Source of the DNA: Granulosicoccus sp963833195
GTDB lineage: Bacteria; Pseudomonadota; Gammaproteobacteria; Granulosicoccales; Granulosicoccaceae
Length of the DNA: 64,000 bases
Direction of reading: 5' to 3'
NCBI GenBank assembly: GCA_963833195.1
Contig: CAWHXF010000027.1
Location: forward strand, 3,162,001-3,226,000
Part shown: one piece after another, positions 45,657 through 54,082 of the stretch
Layout of the letters: each line of letters starts with the position of its first letter
Numbering within the stretch: the stretch's first letter is position 1
Translations under genes and position numbers: made by a program
Notes under the pieces: model-generated
What the model was told of the DNA's origin: nothing
The model's input: the letters and a program-made list of their open reading frames with translations, nothing else
Databases searched by the model: none

Positions 45657-46133
45657 TCAGGCCGTGGCGCGCAGGCGCCCGGCCTCGGGGTCGCGCACGG
45701 CCCCGGGATCCAGACCGAGCAGCTCCAGGGTCCGGGGATCCTCCCGCCCCTCGCAGAACCGGGCGAGCGCCTGGCGGTAGAGCCCGTCGTCGGGCGCGAC
45801 GGACGCGAACAGCGTCATGCTGGAGCGGAACTTCGCGTCGTCGGGCTCGCCCAGGATCTCGCGCAGCGAACGGCGCGCGATGTCGAGCATCAGCGTGGTG
45901 GCCACGTCCAGCCGTTGGCGCAGCAGCGGGTGGGCGAGGTAGGCACGCGCGGTCTCCGCGTCGTCCAGCGCGTAGCGCCTGGCCGTGGCACTCGAGCCCA
46001 GCCCGCGCAGCTGCGGAAAGACGAACCACATCCAGTGCGTGCGCTTGTGTCCGGCCCACAGCTCGTCGAACACGTCGGCCCAGACGCCGTCCTGGGCATC
46101 GATGAAACGTCTTGCATCGAAAGAGTGGCTCAC
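45657..46133 (-). CDS. DUF1810 family protein
   Basis: A 158-residue protein with the DUF1810 pattern: FDARRFIDAQDGVWADVFDEL, THWMWFVFPQLRGLGSSATARRYAL, DDAETARAYLAHPLLRQRL and KFRSSMTLFA. Start GTG at 46133, directly before SHSFDARRF; longer upstream frames read through unrelated sequence. Members, sometimes called calpastatins, are widespread and uncharacterised. Orphan gene, convergent with the flavin oxidoreductase. Confidence 0.87.
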   Translation of the reverse strand: MSHSFDARRFIDAQDGVWADVFDELWAGHKRTHWMWFVFPQLRGLGSSATARRYALDDAETARAYLAHPLLRQRLDVATTLMLDIARRSLREILGEPDDAKFRSSMTLFASVAPDDGLYRQALARFCEGREDPRTLELLGLDPGAVRDPEAGRLRATA

Positions 46134-46272
46134 GGGCAGCTGACCGGATGGCGCGACATGGCGGTCGACCCTAGACCGGGAAGCGACCGTCCGCATCCAC
46201 TTTGCGTGAAATACTATGACGAGGTGTTGATCTCTGGTCGGCACTCGTCTAAAGCGCGGGCCGGACTTCTCG

Positions 46273-47064
46273 ATGAGCACAGGATCGATCAGCGAACCCG
46301 TCGCCGCCCCCTTCGACATGGGAGGGCGCACCGTGCTGGTGACCGGAGCCTCCAGCGGGCTCGGCGCGCACTTCGCGCGGATGCTCGCGGGCCGCGGGGC
46401 GACCGTGGCCGCCTGCGCCCGGCGGCTCGAGCCGCTGCGCCACCTCGCCGCGGATGCGGGGGCACTCGCCGGCGACATCGTGCCCTTCGAGCTGGACGTG
46501 CGCGATCCTGCCTCGGTGATCGCCTGCACCACCGCGGCGCTCGAGCGGTTCGGACGCATCGACGTGCTGGTGAACAACGCGGGCATCGCCGCCGCCGCGG
46601 CCGCGCTCGACATGCCGGACGACGAGATCGACGCGGTGCTCGACACGAACCTGCTCGGCGCGTGGCGCACGGCGCGGGCGGTCGCGGCGCACATGCGCGA
46701 CGCGGGCGGCGGCAGCATCGTCAACGTCGCCTCCATCCTGGGCCTGCGCGTGGCGGGCAACGTGGCCGCCTACGCGGTCTCGAAGGCGGCGCTGGTGCAG
46801 GCCACCCGCGCCTTCGCGCTCGAGTGGGCGCGCCACGGCATCCGCGTGAACGCGCTGGCGCCGGGCTACGTGCGCACCGAGCTGAACGCCGCGTTCTTCG
46901 ACTCCGACGCAGGGCGGCGCATGATCGAGCGCATCCCGCAGCGCAGGCTCGGGCTGCCGCACGAGCTCGACGGTCCCCTGCTGCTGCTCGCATCGGGCGC
47001 CGGGTCGTACATGACGGGCACCACCGTCGTGTGCGACGGCGGTCACCTCGTCTCCTCGCTGTAG
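46273..47064 (+). CDS. Short-chain dehydrogenase/reductase
   Basis: A 263-residue classical SDR: cofactor motif TGASSGLG (24-31), NNAG (101-104) and catalytic Ser154-Tyr167-Lys171 (VASILGL, AAYAVSKAAL). It ends with the usual TGTTVVCDGGHLVSSL. It is the first gene of an operon with an acyl-CoA dehydrogenase and an APH-like kinase. In that context it may interconvert a keto acid (or its CoA ester) and the hydroxy form that the kinase/dehydrogenase pair then processes. Confidence 0.9.
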   Translation: MSTGSISEPVAAPFDMGGRTVLVTGASSGLGAHFARMLAGRGATVAACARRLEPLRHLAADAGALAGDIVPFELDVRDPASVIACTTAALERFGRIDVLVNNAGIAAAAAALDMPDDEIDAVLDTNLLGAWRTARAVAAHMRDAGGGSIVNVASILGLRVAGNVAAYAVSKAALVQATRAFALEWARHGIRVNALAPGYVRTELNAAFFDSDAGRRMIERIPQRRLGLPHELDGPLLLLASGAGSYMTGTTVVCDGGHLVSSL

Positions 47065-47076
47065 GAAAGCTGCCCG

Positions 47077-48309
47077 ATGCCCGAGCCCACCGCCGCCGGA
47101 CCGGACTTCCGGCTCGACGCCGACACCGAGGCGCTGCGCCTGCGCGTGCGCGCCTTCGTGAACGAACGGCTGATCCCGCTGGAGGATGATCGCGGCAACT
47201 TCGACGCGCACGAGAACATCGCGCACGCGCCGCTCGCCCGGATGCGCGCCGCCGCGCGCGCCGAAGGCCTGTGGGCGCCGCAGATGCCCGTCGCGCGCGG
47301 CGGCCTGGGCCTGGACGTGCGTCGCCGCGCGGTGTTCTACGAGGAGGCCAACCGCTCGATCTTCGGCCCCGTCACGTTCAACTGCGCGGCGCCCGACGAC
47401 GGCAACATGAGCGTGCTGGAGAAGGTCGGCACCGATGCGCAGAAGGCGCGCTGGCTGCAGCCCATCGTCGACGGCGAGGTGTCCTCGGCCTTCGCCATGA
47501 CCGAACCCGCGCCGGGCGGCGGCTCGGACCCGTCCATGATCCGCACGGCCGCGGTGCGCGACGGCGACGACTGGGTCGTGCACGGGCGCAAGTGGTACAT
47601 CACGGGCGCCGCCGAGGCCGCGCACTTCATCCTGATGGCGCGCACGGATCCGGACCCCGCGAACGTGCGCCGCCACCTCACCGCGTTCCTGTTCCACCGG
47701 GACGATCCGGGCTGGGAGATCGTCAGGCGCATCCCGATCATGGGTCCCGAGGAGCACGGCGGCCACTGCGAGCTGGTGTTCGACGGCTTGCGCATTCCCG
47801 ACGCGAACCGGCTGATGGAGGTCGGCGACGGGTTGAAGCTCACGCAGATCCGGCTGGGGCCGGCACGCCTGACCCACTGCATGCGCTGGCTCGGGCTCGC
47901 GCGGCGCTGTTTGTCCATCGCCGCCCACTACGTCGCCACGCGCGAGGGCTTCGGGGTCAGGCTGGGCGATCGGGAGTCGGTGCGCGTGCGCTTCGGCCGC
48001 TGCGCGCGCGACATCCAGATCGGGCGGCTGCTCGTCATGCACGCCGCCGCGAAGCTCGATGCCGGCGACTACGCGAAGAAGGAGATCTCGATGGCGAAGG
48101 TGCACGTGGCGGACGCCCTGCACGCCTGTGCGGACTCCGCCATCCAGCTCTGCGGCGCGCGCGGCTACTCGAAGGACACGGTGCTCGAGTGGATCTACCG
48201 CTACGCGCGCCAGGCACGGCTCGTGGACGGCGCCTCGGAGGTGCACGACATGGTGCTGGCGGATCTCTACGCGCGCGAGGGCGACGACTTCTGGCGGTGG
48301 GACGTCTGA
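47077..48309 (+). CDS. Acyl-CoA dehydrogenase (ACAD10/11-type)
   Basis: A 410-residue flavoprotein with AMTEPAPGGGSDPSMIRTAA (FAD/substrate loop), WYITGAAEAAHFILMARTDP, HCELVFDGLRIPDANRLMEVGDGL and the C-terminal CGARGYSKDTVLEWIYRYARQ. The PAPGGGSDPSM variant and the neighbouring kinase resemble ACAD10/11 of animals and LvaC of Pseudomonas, which act on 4-phosphoacyl-CoA rather than on simple acyl-CoA. It starts 12 bases after the SDR stop and overlaps the kinase gene. Confidence 0.9.
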   Translation: MPEPTAAGPDFRLDADTEALRLRVRAFVNERLIPLEDDRGNFDAHENIAHAPLARMRAAARAEGLWAPQMPVARGGLGLDVRRRAVFYEEANRSIFGPVTFNCAAPDDGNMSVLEKVGTDAQKARWLQPIVDGEVSSAFAMTEPAPGGGSDPSMIRTAAVRDGDDWVVHGRKWYITGAAEAAHFILMARTDPDPANVRRHLTAFLFHRDDPGWEIVRRIPIMGPEEHGGHCELVFDGLRIPDANRLMEVGDGLKLTQIRLGPARLTHCMRWLGLARRCLSIAAHYVATREGFGVRLGDRESVRVRFGRCARDIQIGRLLVMHAAAKLDAGDYAKKEISMAKVHVADALHACADSAIQLCGARGYSKDTVLEWIYRYARQARLVDGASEVHDMVLADLYAREGDDFWRWDV

Positions 48310-49760
48310 ACGCTCACCCCGTCGCGGCCGACGCGCGGCCGCGCCTGGAGCGCTGGCTGGCGAATGCGCTGAACGCGTCGGGCGTGCGCGTCGAGGACGT
48401 GCGACTGCTCAGCGGCGGCGCCATCCAGCAGAACGCGGCGCTGACGCTGCACGTCGATGGCGGAGCCGCTGCCGGGACGCTGTCGGCGGTGCTGCGACGC
48501 GACGCGCCCGCCACCATCGACGAGAGCCGCGACCGCGCCCAGGAGCACGCGCTGCTCGTCGCCGCGCACGCGGCCGGCGTGACGGTGCCGGAGCCGATCG
48601 CGTTCTGCGCGGACGAGGCGGTGATCGGCGCGCCCTTCTCGCTGGTCCGGCGGGTGGAGGGCACGGCGCTCGGGCAACGAGTGGTGAAGGACGCGAGCCT
48701 CGGCGGGGACCGTGAAGCCCTGGTGGAGCGACTGGGCGAGGAGCTCGCGCGCATCCATGCCATGGATCCGGACGCGCCCGGGCTCGGCTTCCTTCGCCGC
48801 GCCGGGCACGAGCACCCGGCGCGGCAGGCCATCGATCGGCTGCGCGCGTCGCTCGATGCGCTGGGCGAGGCCCGCCCCGCGCTCGAGGCGGGGCTGCGGT
48901 GGCTGGAGCTGCACGCCCCCGCGCCGCCATCGGCGCCGGGCGGGCGCGTGCTCCTGCACCGGGATTTCCGCACCGGCAACTTCATGCTGGACGCGCACGG
49001 CCTGACGGCGGTCCTCGACTGGGAGTTCGCGGGGACGGGCGACCCGTTCGAGGATCTCGGCTGGTTCTGCGCGCGCTGCTGGCGCTTCTCCAGGCCCGAT
49101 CTGGAGGCCGGCGGGCTCGGCCGGCGCGAGGCCTTCTACGCGGGCTACGAGCGTGCGAGCGGGCGCGCGGTCGATGCCGATGCGGTGCACTGGTGGGAGC
49201 GTTACGCGCACCTGCGCTGGGCCGTGATCGCGCGCCAGCAGGGCCGGCGCCACGCCTCGGGGCGCGAGCGTTCGCTCGGTCTGGCGCTGACGGGGCCGCT
49301 CTCGCACGCGCTGGAGCTGCACGTGATGGACGCGATGTGCGCCGGCGCCGCGGCGCACGACGAGACGACGGCATCGATACCCGTGGCCGAACCCGACGGC
49401 CCGCTGGACCTGCTCGCCACCGCGCGCGAGTCGCTCGCCCGGCACGCCTCGGACGCGGACGACGAGCGTCGGCTCGACCTGCTCATGGCGACGGCCGCCA
49501 TCGGCAGCGCCGAGCGGATGCTGCTGCACGCGTCGCGGGCCGACGAAGCGACGCAAGCCTGCCTCGCGTTGGCCGGTGCCGCTTCGCCGGCCGCGCTGGT
49601 CGGGGCGATACGGGCGGGCGCGCACGACCGCGATGCCGCGCTGCACGCGGCGCTGCTGCGCCGGTGCGCGCTGCTCGCCTGGATGGCCCGGCCGGGCGAC
49701 GTCGACGCGCTGCTGCGCGCGAAGCGCGGCTGGCACACGGGCGACGGGCCACCGGTCTGA
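48297..49760 (+). CDS. Aminoglycoside phosphotransferase-fold kinase (ACAD10/11 kinase-like)
   Basis: A 487-residue protein. The N-terminal 330 residues are an APH-fold kinase: LSGGAIQQN, catalytic LLHRDFRTGNFML (H-x-D-x4-N) and the metal-binding LDWEFAGTGDPFEDLGWF. A C-terminal helical domain follows (LLATARESLARHASD, RRLDLLMATAAIGSAERM), as in the LvaA-type kinases. Predicted to phosphorylate a 4-hydroxyacyl-CoA for the acyl-CoA dehydrogenase. GTG at 48297 overlaps the upstream gene by 13 bases; a CTG at 48306, overlapping the stop as CTGA, is the alternative start. Confidence 0.87.
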   Translation: MGRLNAHPVAADARPRLERWLANALNASGVRVEDVRLLSGGAIQQNAALTLHVDGGAAAGTLSAVLRRDAPATIDESRDRAQEHALLVAAHAAGVTVPEPIAFCADEAVIGAPFSLVRRVEGTALGQRVVKDASLGGDREALVERLGEELARIHAMDPDAPGLGFLRRAGHEHPARQAIDRLRASLDALGEARPALEAGLRWLELHAPAPPSAPGGRVLLHRDFRTGNFMLDAHGLTAVLDWEFAGTGDPFEDLGWFCARCWRFSRPDLEAGGLGRREAFYAGYERASGRAVDADAVHWWERYAHLRWAVIARQQGRRHASGRERSLGLALTGPLSHALELHVMDAMCAGAAAHDETTASIPVAEPDGPLDLLATARESLARHASDADDERRLDLLMATAAIGSAERMLLHASRADEATQACLALAGAASPAALVGAIRAGAHDRDAALHAALLRRCALLAWMARPGDVDALLRAKRGWHTGDGPPV

Positions 49761-49767
49761 TGGACCA

Positions 49768-50160
49768 CTAGGGCCTGAACCCTTCCTCCACCGAGCCCGC
49801 CGCGAGCGCGGCGGCGGCTTCCCGCGTCTCGAGCTCGCGCAGCAGCAGCGCCACGTTCCGGTTGTTGGCCTTGAACACGAAGTCGAACGCGTCGCCCACG
49901 AGCGGCACGGCACCGATGACGCCTTCGAGCGCGACGTTGCCGATCATGCGGGCGAGCGTGGCGCGCGATACGCCGAGCTCGGCGGCGCGCCACACGAGCC
50001 AGCCGGACAGGCCCATGCCCACGAGATCGCCCACGCCGGGCACCAGCCCGATGATGCCGTCCCAGCCGATCCTGAAGCCGCCGGGCAGGCGGATCGAGCT
50101 GTCCAGGAAGCGGCCGAACGCCGCGATCTCGCGCTTGCGGGACTCCAGCGAATCGTTCAG
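49768..50160 (-). CDS. DUF4112 membrane protein (apparent CTG start)
   Basis: A 130-residue protein with the whole DUF4112 domain: REIAAFGRFLDSSIRLPGG, IGWDGIIGLVPGVGDLVGMGLSGWLVW, LARMIGNVALEGVIGAVPLVGDAFDFVFKANNRN. A GTG at 50043 would begin inside the domain and lose the first 39 residues. In this frame no ATG, GTG or TTG lies upstream. CTG at 50160 (CTGAACGATTCG) overlaps the Dps stop by four bases and gives LNDSLESRKREI, a natural N-terminus. Function unknown; coupled to the Dps-like gene. Confidence 0.8.
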   Translation of the reverse strand: MNDSLESRKREIAAFGRFLDSSIRLPGGFRIGWDGIIGLVPGVGDLVGMGLSGWLVWRAAELGVSRATLARMIGNVALEGVIGAVPLVGDAFDFVFKANNRNVALLLRELETREAAAALAAGSVEEGFRP

Positions 50161-50648
50161 GCGTCGTGGCCCGTCTCGTTGTGGGCACCGATGAACCAGG
50201 CGTCCTTGTCGACGATGCGGCTCACCTCGGTGAAGAGGTCGGCCGTGTCCTCGTCGCCGGCCTCGCCGGCGGCGTCGATGGCCTCGCGCAGCTTCGCGCC
50301 GAAGGACATGAAACGCGTCTTCAGGGCGTCGACGTGGACGCGCTGGTTCTGCGCCTCGACGGGGTAGGCCTCGAGCGAGGTGTCGGACGTGACCACCTGC
50401 ACGGTGCCGCGCGCCTGGCCACCGAGGATGACGCAGCGCTCGGCGATCGTGTCGACGTGCTCGCGCATGCGGTCGGCGACCGCGTCCAGCAGCTCGTGGA
50501 TGCCGATGAACGAGCTGCCCTTGAGGTTCCAGTGCGCCTGCTTGACCGCGAGGGTCAGGTCGATGGCGTCGGCCAGCCGCTCGTTGAGCAGATCGGCCAT
50601 GGAGGAGCGGGTGTTGTCGCTCAGGTTGCTGACGAAGGCTTCGGGCAT
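50157..50648 (-). CDS. dps: Dps-like ferritin-family protein
   Basis: A 163-residue four-helix protein: LADAIDLTLAVKQAHWNLKG, FIGIHELLDAVADRMREHVDTIAERCVILGG. The HWN and D/E-rich segment supplies the inter-subunit ferroxidase site of Dps proteins. They store iron, consume peroxide and in some cases bind DNA. The N-terminus is short without a Lys-rich tail, so DNA binding is not assured. It probably shares a transcript with the DUF4112 gene. Confidence 0.9.
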   Translation of the reverse strand: MPEAFVSNLSDNTRSSMADLLNERLADAIDLTLAVKQAHWNLKGSSFIGIHELLDAVADRMREHVDTIAERCVILGGQARGTVQVVTSDTSLEAYPVEAQNQRVHVDALKTRFMSFGAKLREAIDAAGEAGDEDTADLFTEVSRIVDKDAWFIGAHNETGHDA

Positions 50649-50802
50649 GGGGGGTCTCCGCGACGGTGGGCGCACAGTCTAGGAAGACGCGGACGTCGTC
50701 GGCGAGGCGCTGGCAAAGTCGAAAACGCGCCCCTGCCGGACGGGCCGGCCGTGGCGTGGGGCTCGCCGTGCGCCGCGTCGGAACCTCGAACCGCTCGCCG
50801 CG

Positions 50803-50811
50803 TGCTACGCT
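50803..50811 (+). promoter_or_regulatory. Extended -10 promoter of the tiny gene
   Basis: TGCTACGCT is an extended -10 (TGn-TACGCT), with no matching -35. It would start transcription near 50818, 30 bases before the ATG. The same TGnTACGCT pattern occurs upstream of the polyprenyl synthase gene. Confidence 0.5.
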
Positions 50812-50847
50812 TCAGCCTCCCATCGGCAACTCAAAGGAGGTGATCAA

Positions 50848-50913
50848 ATGTCTAGTGTTTTGATGACGGACGTTTCGGCTCTCCGGGTCACGTTCGGGCG
50901 TCGCGCCGCCTGA
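50848..50913 (+). CDS. 21-residue peptide with perfect Shine-Dalgarno sequence
   Basis: The sequence CAAAGGAGGTGATCAAATG contains AAGGAGGTGATC (50835-50846), which pairs over 12 consecutive bases with the 3' end of 16S rRNA, directly before ATG at 50848. The frame encodes MSSVLMTDVSALRVTFGRRA plus a final Ala, with the stop at 50911. The first codons (TCT, AGT, GTT, TTG) are AT-rich unlike neighbouring genes. A strong terminator follows 51 bases later. No family is recognised. It could be a leader peptide, a dual-function small RNA or a ribosome-sequestering decoy; a functional peptide is possible. Confidence 0.6.
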   Translation: MSSVLMTDVSALRVTFGRRAA

Positions 50914-50964
50914 CAGCGGTGTGAAGCAGACCCGCGATGGCCGGAACGTCGGCCAAAGCACGGA

Positions 50965-50991
50965 GCCGCCCCTCGGGGGCGGCTTTTTTTT
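50965..50991 (+). terminator. Rho-independent terminator of the tiny gene
   Basis: Perfect 8-bp stem GCCGCCCC (50965-50972) / GGGGCGGC (50976-50983), 3-base loop, followed by eight T residues (50984-50991). It is the clearest intrinsic terminator in the window and separates the tiny gene from the following membrane protein gene. Confidence 0.92.
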
Positions 50992-51033
50992 GCCCGTAGC
51001 CTCCGCCCCGTCCGACAGGAACGCCACACGCCC

Positions 51034-51792
51034 GTGAGCACTCCGGCCCCCACACCGCCTTCGACCTCGACTCCGGGCCCGGCGCGCAAGCCGCGCCCGC
51101 TCGTCGACATCGTGGTCAGCATCGTGATCCCCTCGCTGATCCTGATGCGGCTCTCGGGCGAGGACCGGCTCGGTCCCACCGGTGCGCTGCTCGTCGCCCT
51201 CGCCTTCCCGATCGCGTACGGCCTGAACGAGCTGCTGCGTCACGGGCAGCGCAACGTCATGGCGATCCTGGGCATCGTCAGCGTGCTGCTCACCGGCGGC
51301 ATCGGGCTCATGCAGATCGATGCGCGCTGGCTCGCCGTGAAGGAGGCCGCCGTGCCGCTCGCCATCGGCGTGGGCCTGCTGGTGGCGCACCGGCTCGGCT
51401 ATCCGGTGATCAGGAAGCTGCTGTTCAACCCCGCGCTGATGAACGTCGCGCGCATCGAGTCCGCGCTCGACGAGCGCGGCAACCGTGGCCCCTTCGAACG
51501 GCGCCTGGACCAGGCCAACTACCTCTTCGCCGGCACCTTCGTCTTCAGCTCGGCGATGAACTGGACGCTCGCGCGGATGATCGTCACGAGCGAGAGCGGC
51601 ACGCGCGCCTTCAACGAGGAGCTCGGTCGCATGACGCTGCTGAGCTACCCGGTGATCGCCATCCCCTCGATGGTGATGATGCTCGGCATCTTCTGGTTCG
51701 TGTGGCGCACCGTCGCGCGACTGACCGGGCTCGGCTTCGAGCAGATCATGGCGGGCGGTGACGACGAGGCCGACGCGTCGCCGCCACCCTGA
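51034..51792 (+). CDS. VC0807-family membrane protein
   Basis: A 252-residue protein with a Pro/Thr-rich N-terminal tail and about six membrane segments: LVDIVVSIVIPSLILMRLSG, GALLVALAFPIAYGLNELLR, VMAILGIVSVLLTGGIGLMQ, AVPLAIGVGLLVAHRLGYP and others. The block FNPALMNVARIESAL followed by FERRLDQANYLFAGTF is the VC0807-family signature; the family is uncharacterised. GTG start at 51034, 43 bases beyond the terminator. Confidence 0.8.
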   Translation: MSTPAPTPPSTSTPGPARKPRPLVDIVVSIVIPSLILMRLSGEDRLGPTGALLVALAFPIAYGLNELLRHGQRNVMAILGIVSVLLTGGIGLMQIDARWLAVKEAAVPLAIGVGLLVAHRLGYPVIRKLLFNPALMNVARIESALDERGNRGPFERRLDQANYLFAGTFVFSSAMNWTLARMIVTSESGTRAFNEELGRMTLLSYPVIAIPSMVMMLGIFWFVWRTVARLTGLGFEQIMAGGDDEADASPPP

Positions 51793-51888
51793 CCGGACGG
51801 CCCCGAGCAAGATTTACCGCCGCGGCGGCCGCGGGCCTGCGCATCGCGTTCCATCGCGATCTTCCCCGCAGACCGATATCGAGCCGCC

Positions 51889-52401
51889 ATGGAAAAGCTG
51901 ATCTTTCTCGTCGACGATCACGACGACGCCGTCGCCGCGGTGGACGTGCTGCACGAGATGGACATCACCGACGACGCCATCAGCGTCATCGCGCGCGAGG
52001 GCACGCCGCTCAACGACCTGCCGGACGCCCAGCAGGAGGACGAGAGCGACGTGGTGCCGGCGTTCGCGCGCGGCGCGGCCACGGGCGGGGTGACCGGATT
52101 GCTCGCGGGCCTGGCCGCGACCGTGTTCGCACCTGCCGGCATCGTGCTCGGCGGGGCGGCGGTGGTGGCGGCCGCCCTCGGCGGGGCGAGCTTCGGGGCC
52201 TTCGCCTCGGCGCTGATCGGCACGTCGGTGCCGAACAGTCAGTTGCGCGAGTACGAGGACGCGATCGCCGCCGGGCAGTACCTCATGATCGTCGAGGTCG
52301 AGGACGAGCGGCTGGAGCTGCTGAAGGCGCGGCTCGAGGACAGCCACGCGCACGTGAAGCTGCAGGGCACCAAGGACTTCGGCGACATCCCTGTCGTCTG
52401 A
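51889..52401 (+). CDS. DUF1269-like protein with glycine-rich membrane segment
   Basis: A 170-residue protein. Residues 1-60 form a ferredoxin-like region (EKLIFLVDDHDDAVAAVDVLHEM, DDAISVIAREGTPLNDLPDA). A Gly/Ala zipper-like hydrophobic stretch follows (GGVTGLLAGLAATVFAPAGIVLGGAAVVAAALGGASFGAF), then YLMIVEVEDERLELLKARLE. The arrangement is like DUF1269 or general-stress proteins. Role unknown. ATG at 51889. Confidence 0.75.
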   Translation: MEKLIFLVDDHDDAVAAVDVLHEMDITDDAISVIAREGTPLNDLPDAQQEDESDVVPAFARGAATGGVTGLLAGLAATVFAPAGIVLGGAAVVAAALGGASFGAFASALIGTSVPNSQLREYEDAIAAGQYLMIVEVEDERLELLKARLEDSHAHVKLQGTKDFGDIPVV

Positions 52402-52425
52402 AGCCCGGTTCGGCCCGCGCTCGGC

Positions 52426-53922
52426 TCAGCCCTTGTCGGTCGGCAGCGTCAGCGCGAGGAAGCGCGGCGCACCGTCGCGCTGGACCAGCACCGGGATGGA
52501 CTCGTCGGCGGGCGCCGCTTCCACGAGCGATGCCAGCGAGTCCACGCCATCGACCTTCTCCCTGTCCACCGACACGATGACGTCGCCGGCCACGATGCCC
52601 GCCTTGTCGGCCGGGCTGTCGGGCGCCACCGACGACACCACGACGCCGTTCTCGACGCCCATCTCCTCGCGCTGCTCGTCGGCGAGCGGGGCGACGGTGA
52701 CGCCCATGCGGCCGGCCTTCTCGGTCGGGAGCTCGCCGCCCGCGGCGCTCGCCATGCGCTCCTCGTCCAGCGGCTCGATGGTGACGTCGAGCGTCTGTCG
52801 CTCGCCGTCGCGCAGCACCTCGATCTGCACCTCCGAGCCCGGCACCACGGCGCCGACCATCGGCGGCAGGGCGTTCGAGTACTCCACCGACCTGCCGTCG
52901 AAGCCGACCACGATGTCGCCGCTCTCGATGCCGGCCTTGTCGGCGGGGCTGCCGTCCGTGACGGCCGCCACGAGCGCGCCCTCGGGCCGCGTCAGGCCGA
53001 ACGACTCGGCGAGCGCCTGGTCCACGTCCTGGATGGTGACGCCGAGCCAGCCGCGCGTGGCGTAGCCCTGCGCCCTGAGCTGATCCGAGATGGCCATCGC
53101 GGTGTTGATCGGTATGGCGAAGGACAGCCCCTGGTAGCCGCCCGAGCGCGAGTAGATCTGCGAGTTGATGCCGATCACCTCGCCGTCGGTGTTGAACAGC
53201 GGGCCGCCCGAATTGCCCGGATTCACCGCGGCGTCGGTCTGGATGAAGGGGACGTAGTTGTCGTTCGGCAGGCTGCGCGAGAGCGCCGAGACGATACCCT
53301 GCGTGGCGGTGTGCTCGAGCCCGAAGGGCGAGCCGATGGCGAGCACCCATTCGCCCACCTCGAGCGCCTCGGAGTCGCCGATGGCGACCGAGTTGAGCCC
53401 CTCGGCGTCGATCTTGACGAGGGCGACGTCGGTGGTGGGATCGGAGCCCACGAGCTCGGCCGTGTACTGGCGCCGGTTGGACAGGTCGACGCGGATCTCG
53501 GTGGCGTTGTCGACCACGTGCGCGTTCGTCAGGATGTAGCCGTCCGGCGAGATGATGAAACCGCTGCCGAAGCCCATGCCCTCGCGCGGCTGCGGCTGCT
53601 GACCGCCCGGGCCGCCCGGGCCGCGCGGAATGCCCTCGAAGAAGCGACGGTATTCCTCGGGGATCCGGTCCAGACCGGGCGGCAGCGCGCCGCCGGCGTC
53701 CGGCATGGGTGTCTCGGAGCGCACGCGGATGCTGACCACCGTGTCCTGCTGCTGTTCCACCAGGGTGCGGAAGTCGGGCAGATCGTCCGCGTGTGATGGC
53801 GTTGCGGCAAGAATCGGCGCCAGGAGGGCGCCCGTCAGGAGCGTCCGATATAGTCTGGAGCGCCCAAGGAGCCGTGCCCCGCGCGGAGCGCGCGAGCCCG
53901 TATCGACGAAGGTCTGATGCAT
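52426..53922 (-). CDS. degP: Periplasmic serine protease DegP/MucD (Do family)
   Basis: A 498-residue exported protease and chaperone. It has a signal peptide (YRTLLTGALLAPILAATPSHA), a Gly/Pro-rich loop, and catalytic His135 (TNAHVV), Asp165 (TTDVALV) and Ser238 (PGNSGG). Two PDZ domains follow (GYATRGWLGVTIQDVDQ; RMGVTVAPLADEQ). The ATG at 53922 is closest to the signal peptide; several longer in-frame starts exist. It is divergent from a response regulator/histidine kinase pair across 160 bases, reminiscent of envelope-stress loci. Confidence 0.92.
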   Translation of the reverse strand: MHQTFVDTGSRAPRGARLLGRSRLYRTLLTGALLAPILAATPSHADDLPDFRTLVEQQQDTVVSIRVRSETPMPDAGGALPPGLDRIPEEYRRFFEGIPRGPGGPGGQQPQPREGMGFGSGFIISPDGYILTNAHVVDNATEIRVDLSNRRQYTAELVGSDPTTDVALVKIDAEGLNSVAIGDSEALEVGEWVLAIGSPFGLEHTATQGIVSALSRSLPNDNYVPFIQTDAAVNPGNSGGPLFNTDGEVIGINSQIYSRSGGYQGLSFAIPINTAMAISDQLRAQGYATRGWLGVTIQDVDQALAESFGLTRPEGALVAAVTDGSPADKAGIESGDIVVGFDGRSVEYSNALPPMVGAVVPGSEVQIEVLRDGERQTLDVTIEPLDEERMASAAGGELPTEKAGRMGVTVAPLADEQREEMGVENGVVVSSVAPDSPADKAGIVAGDVIVSVDREKVDGVDSLASLVEAAPADESIPVLVQRDGAPRFLALTLPTDKG

Positions 53923-54082
53923 GTGCGTGTGTCGTTGCCTGCTGAAGGAGGTGCCGGGGACGGCGTGGTGCCCGAACTGACCGGACGGCGTACGGCGCGG
54001 TTGCATTACACGCACGTCACGTAGAGGTTCGTGCGATGCGTGACGCGAGTCTCGAACGAAGGTTTCAGGAGATGGTGACAAC

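Noticed and set aside
53917..54024. 35-codon plus-strand frame with AAGGAGGTG between degP and the response regulator
   Set aside because: The SD-like motif lies inside the frame and no natural start follows at the right distance; it overlaps the degP start region and has no terminator.
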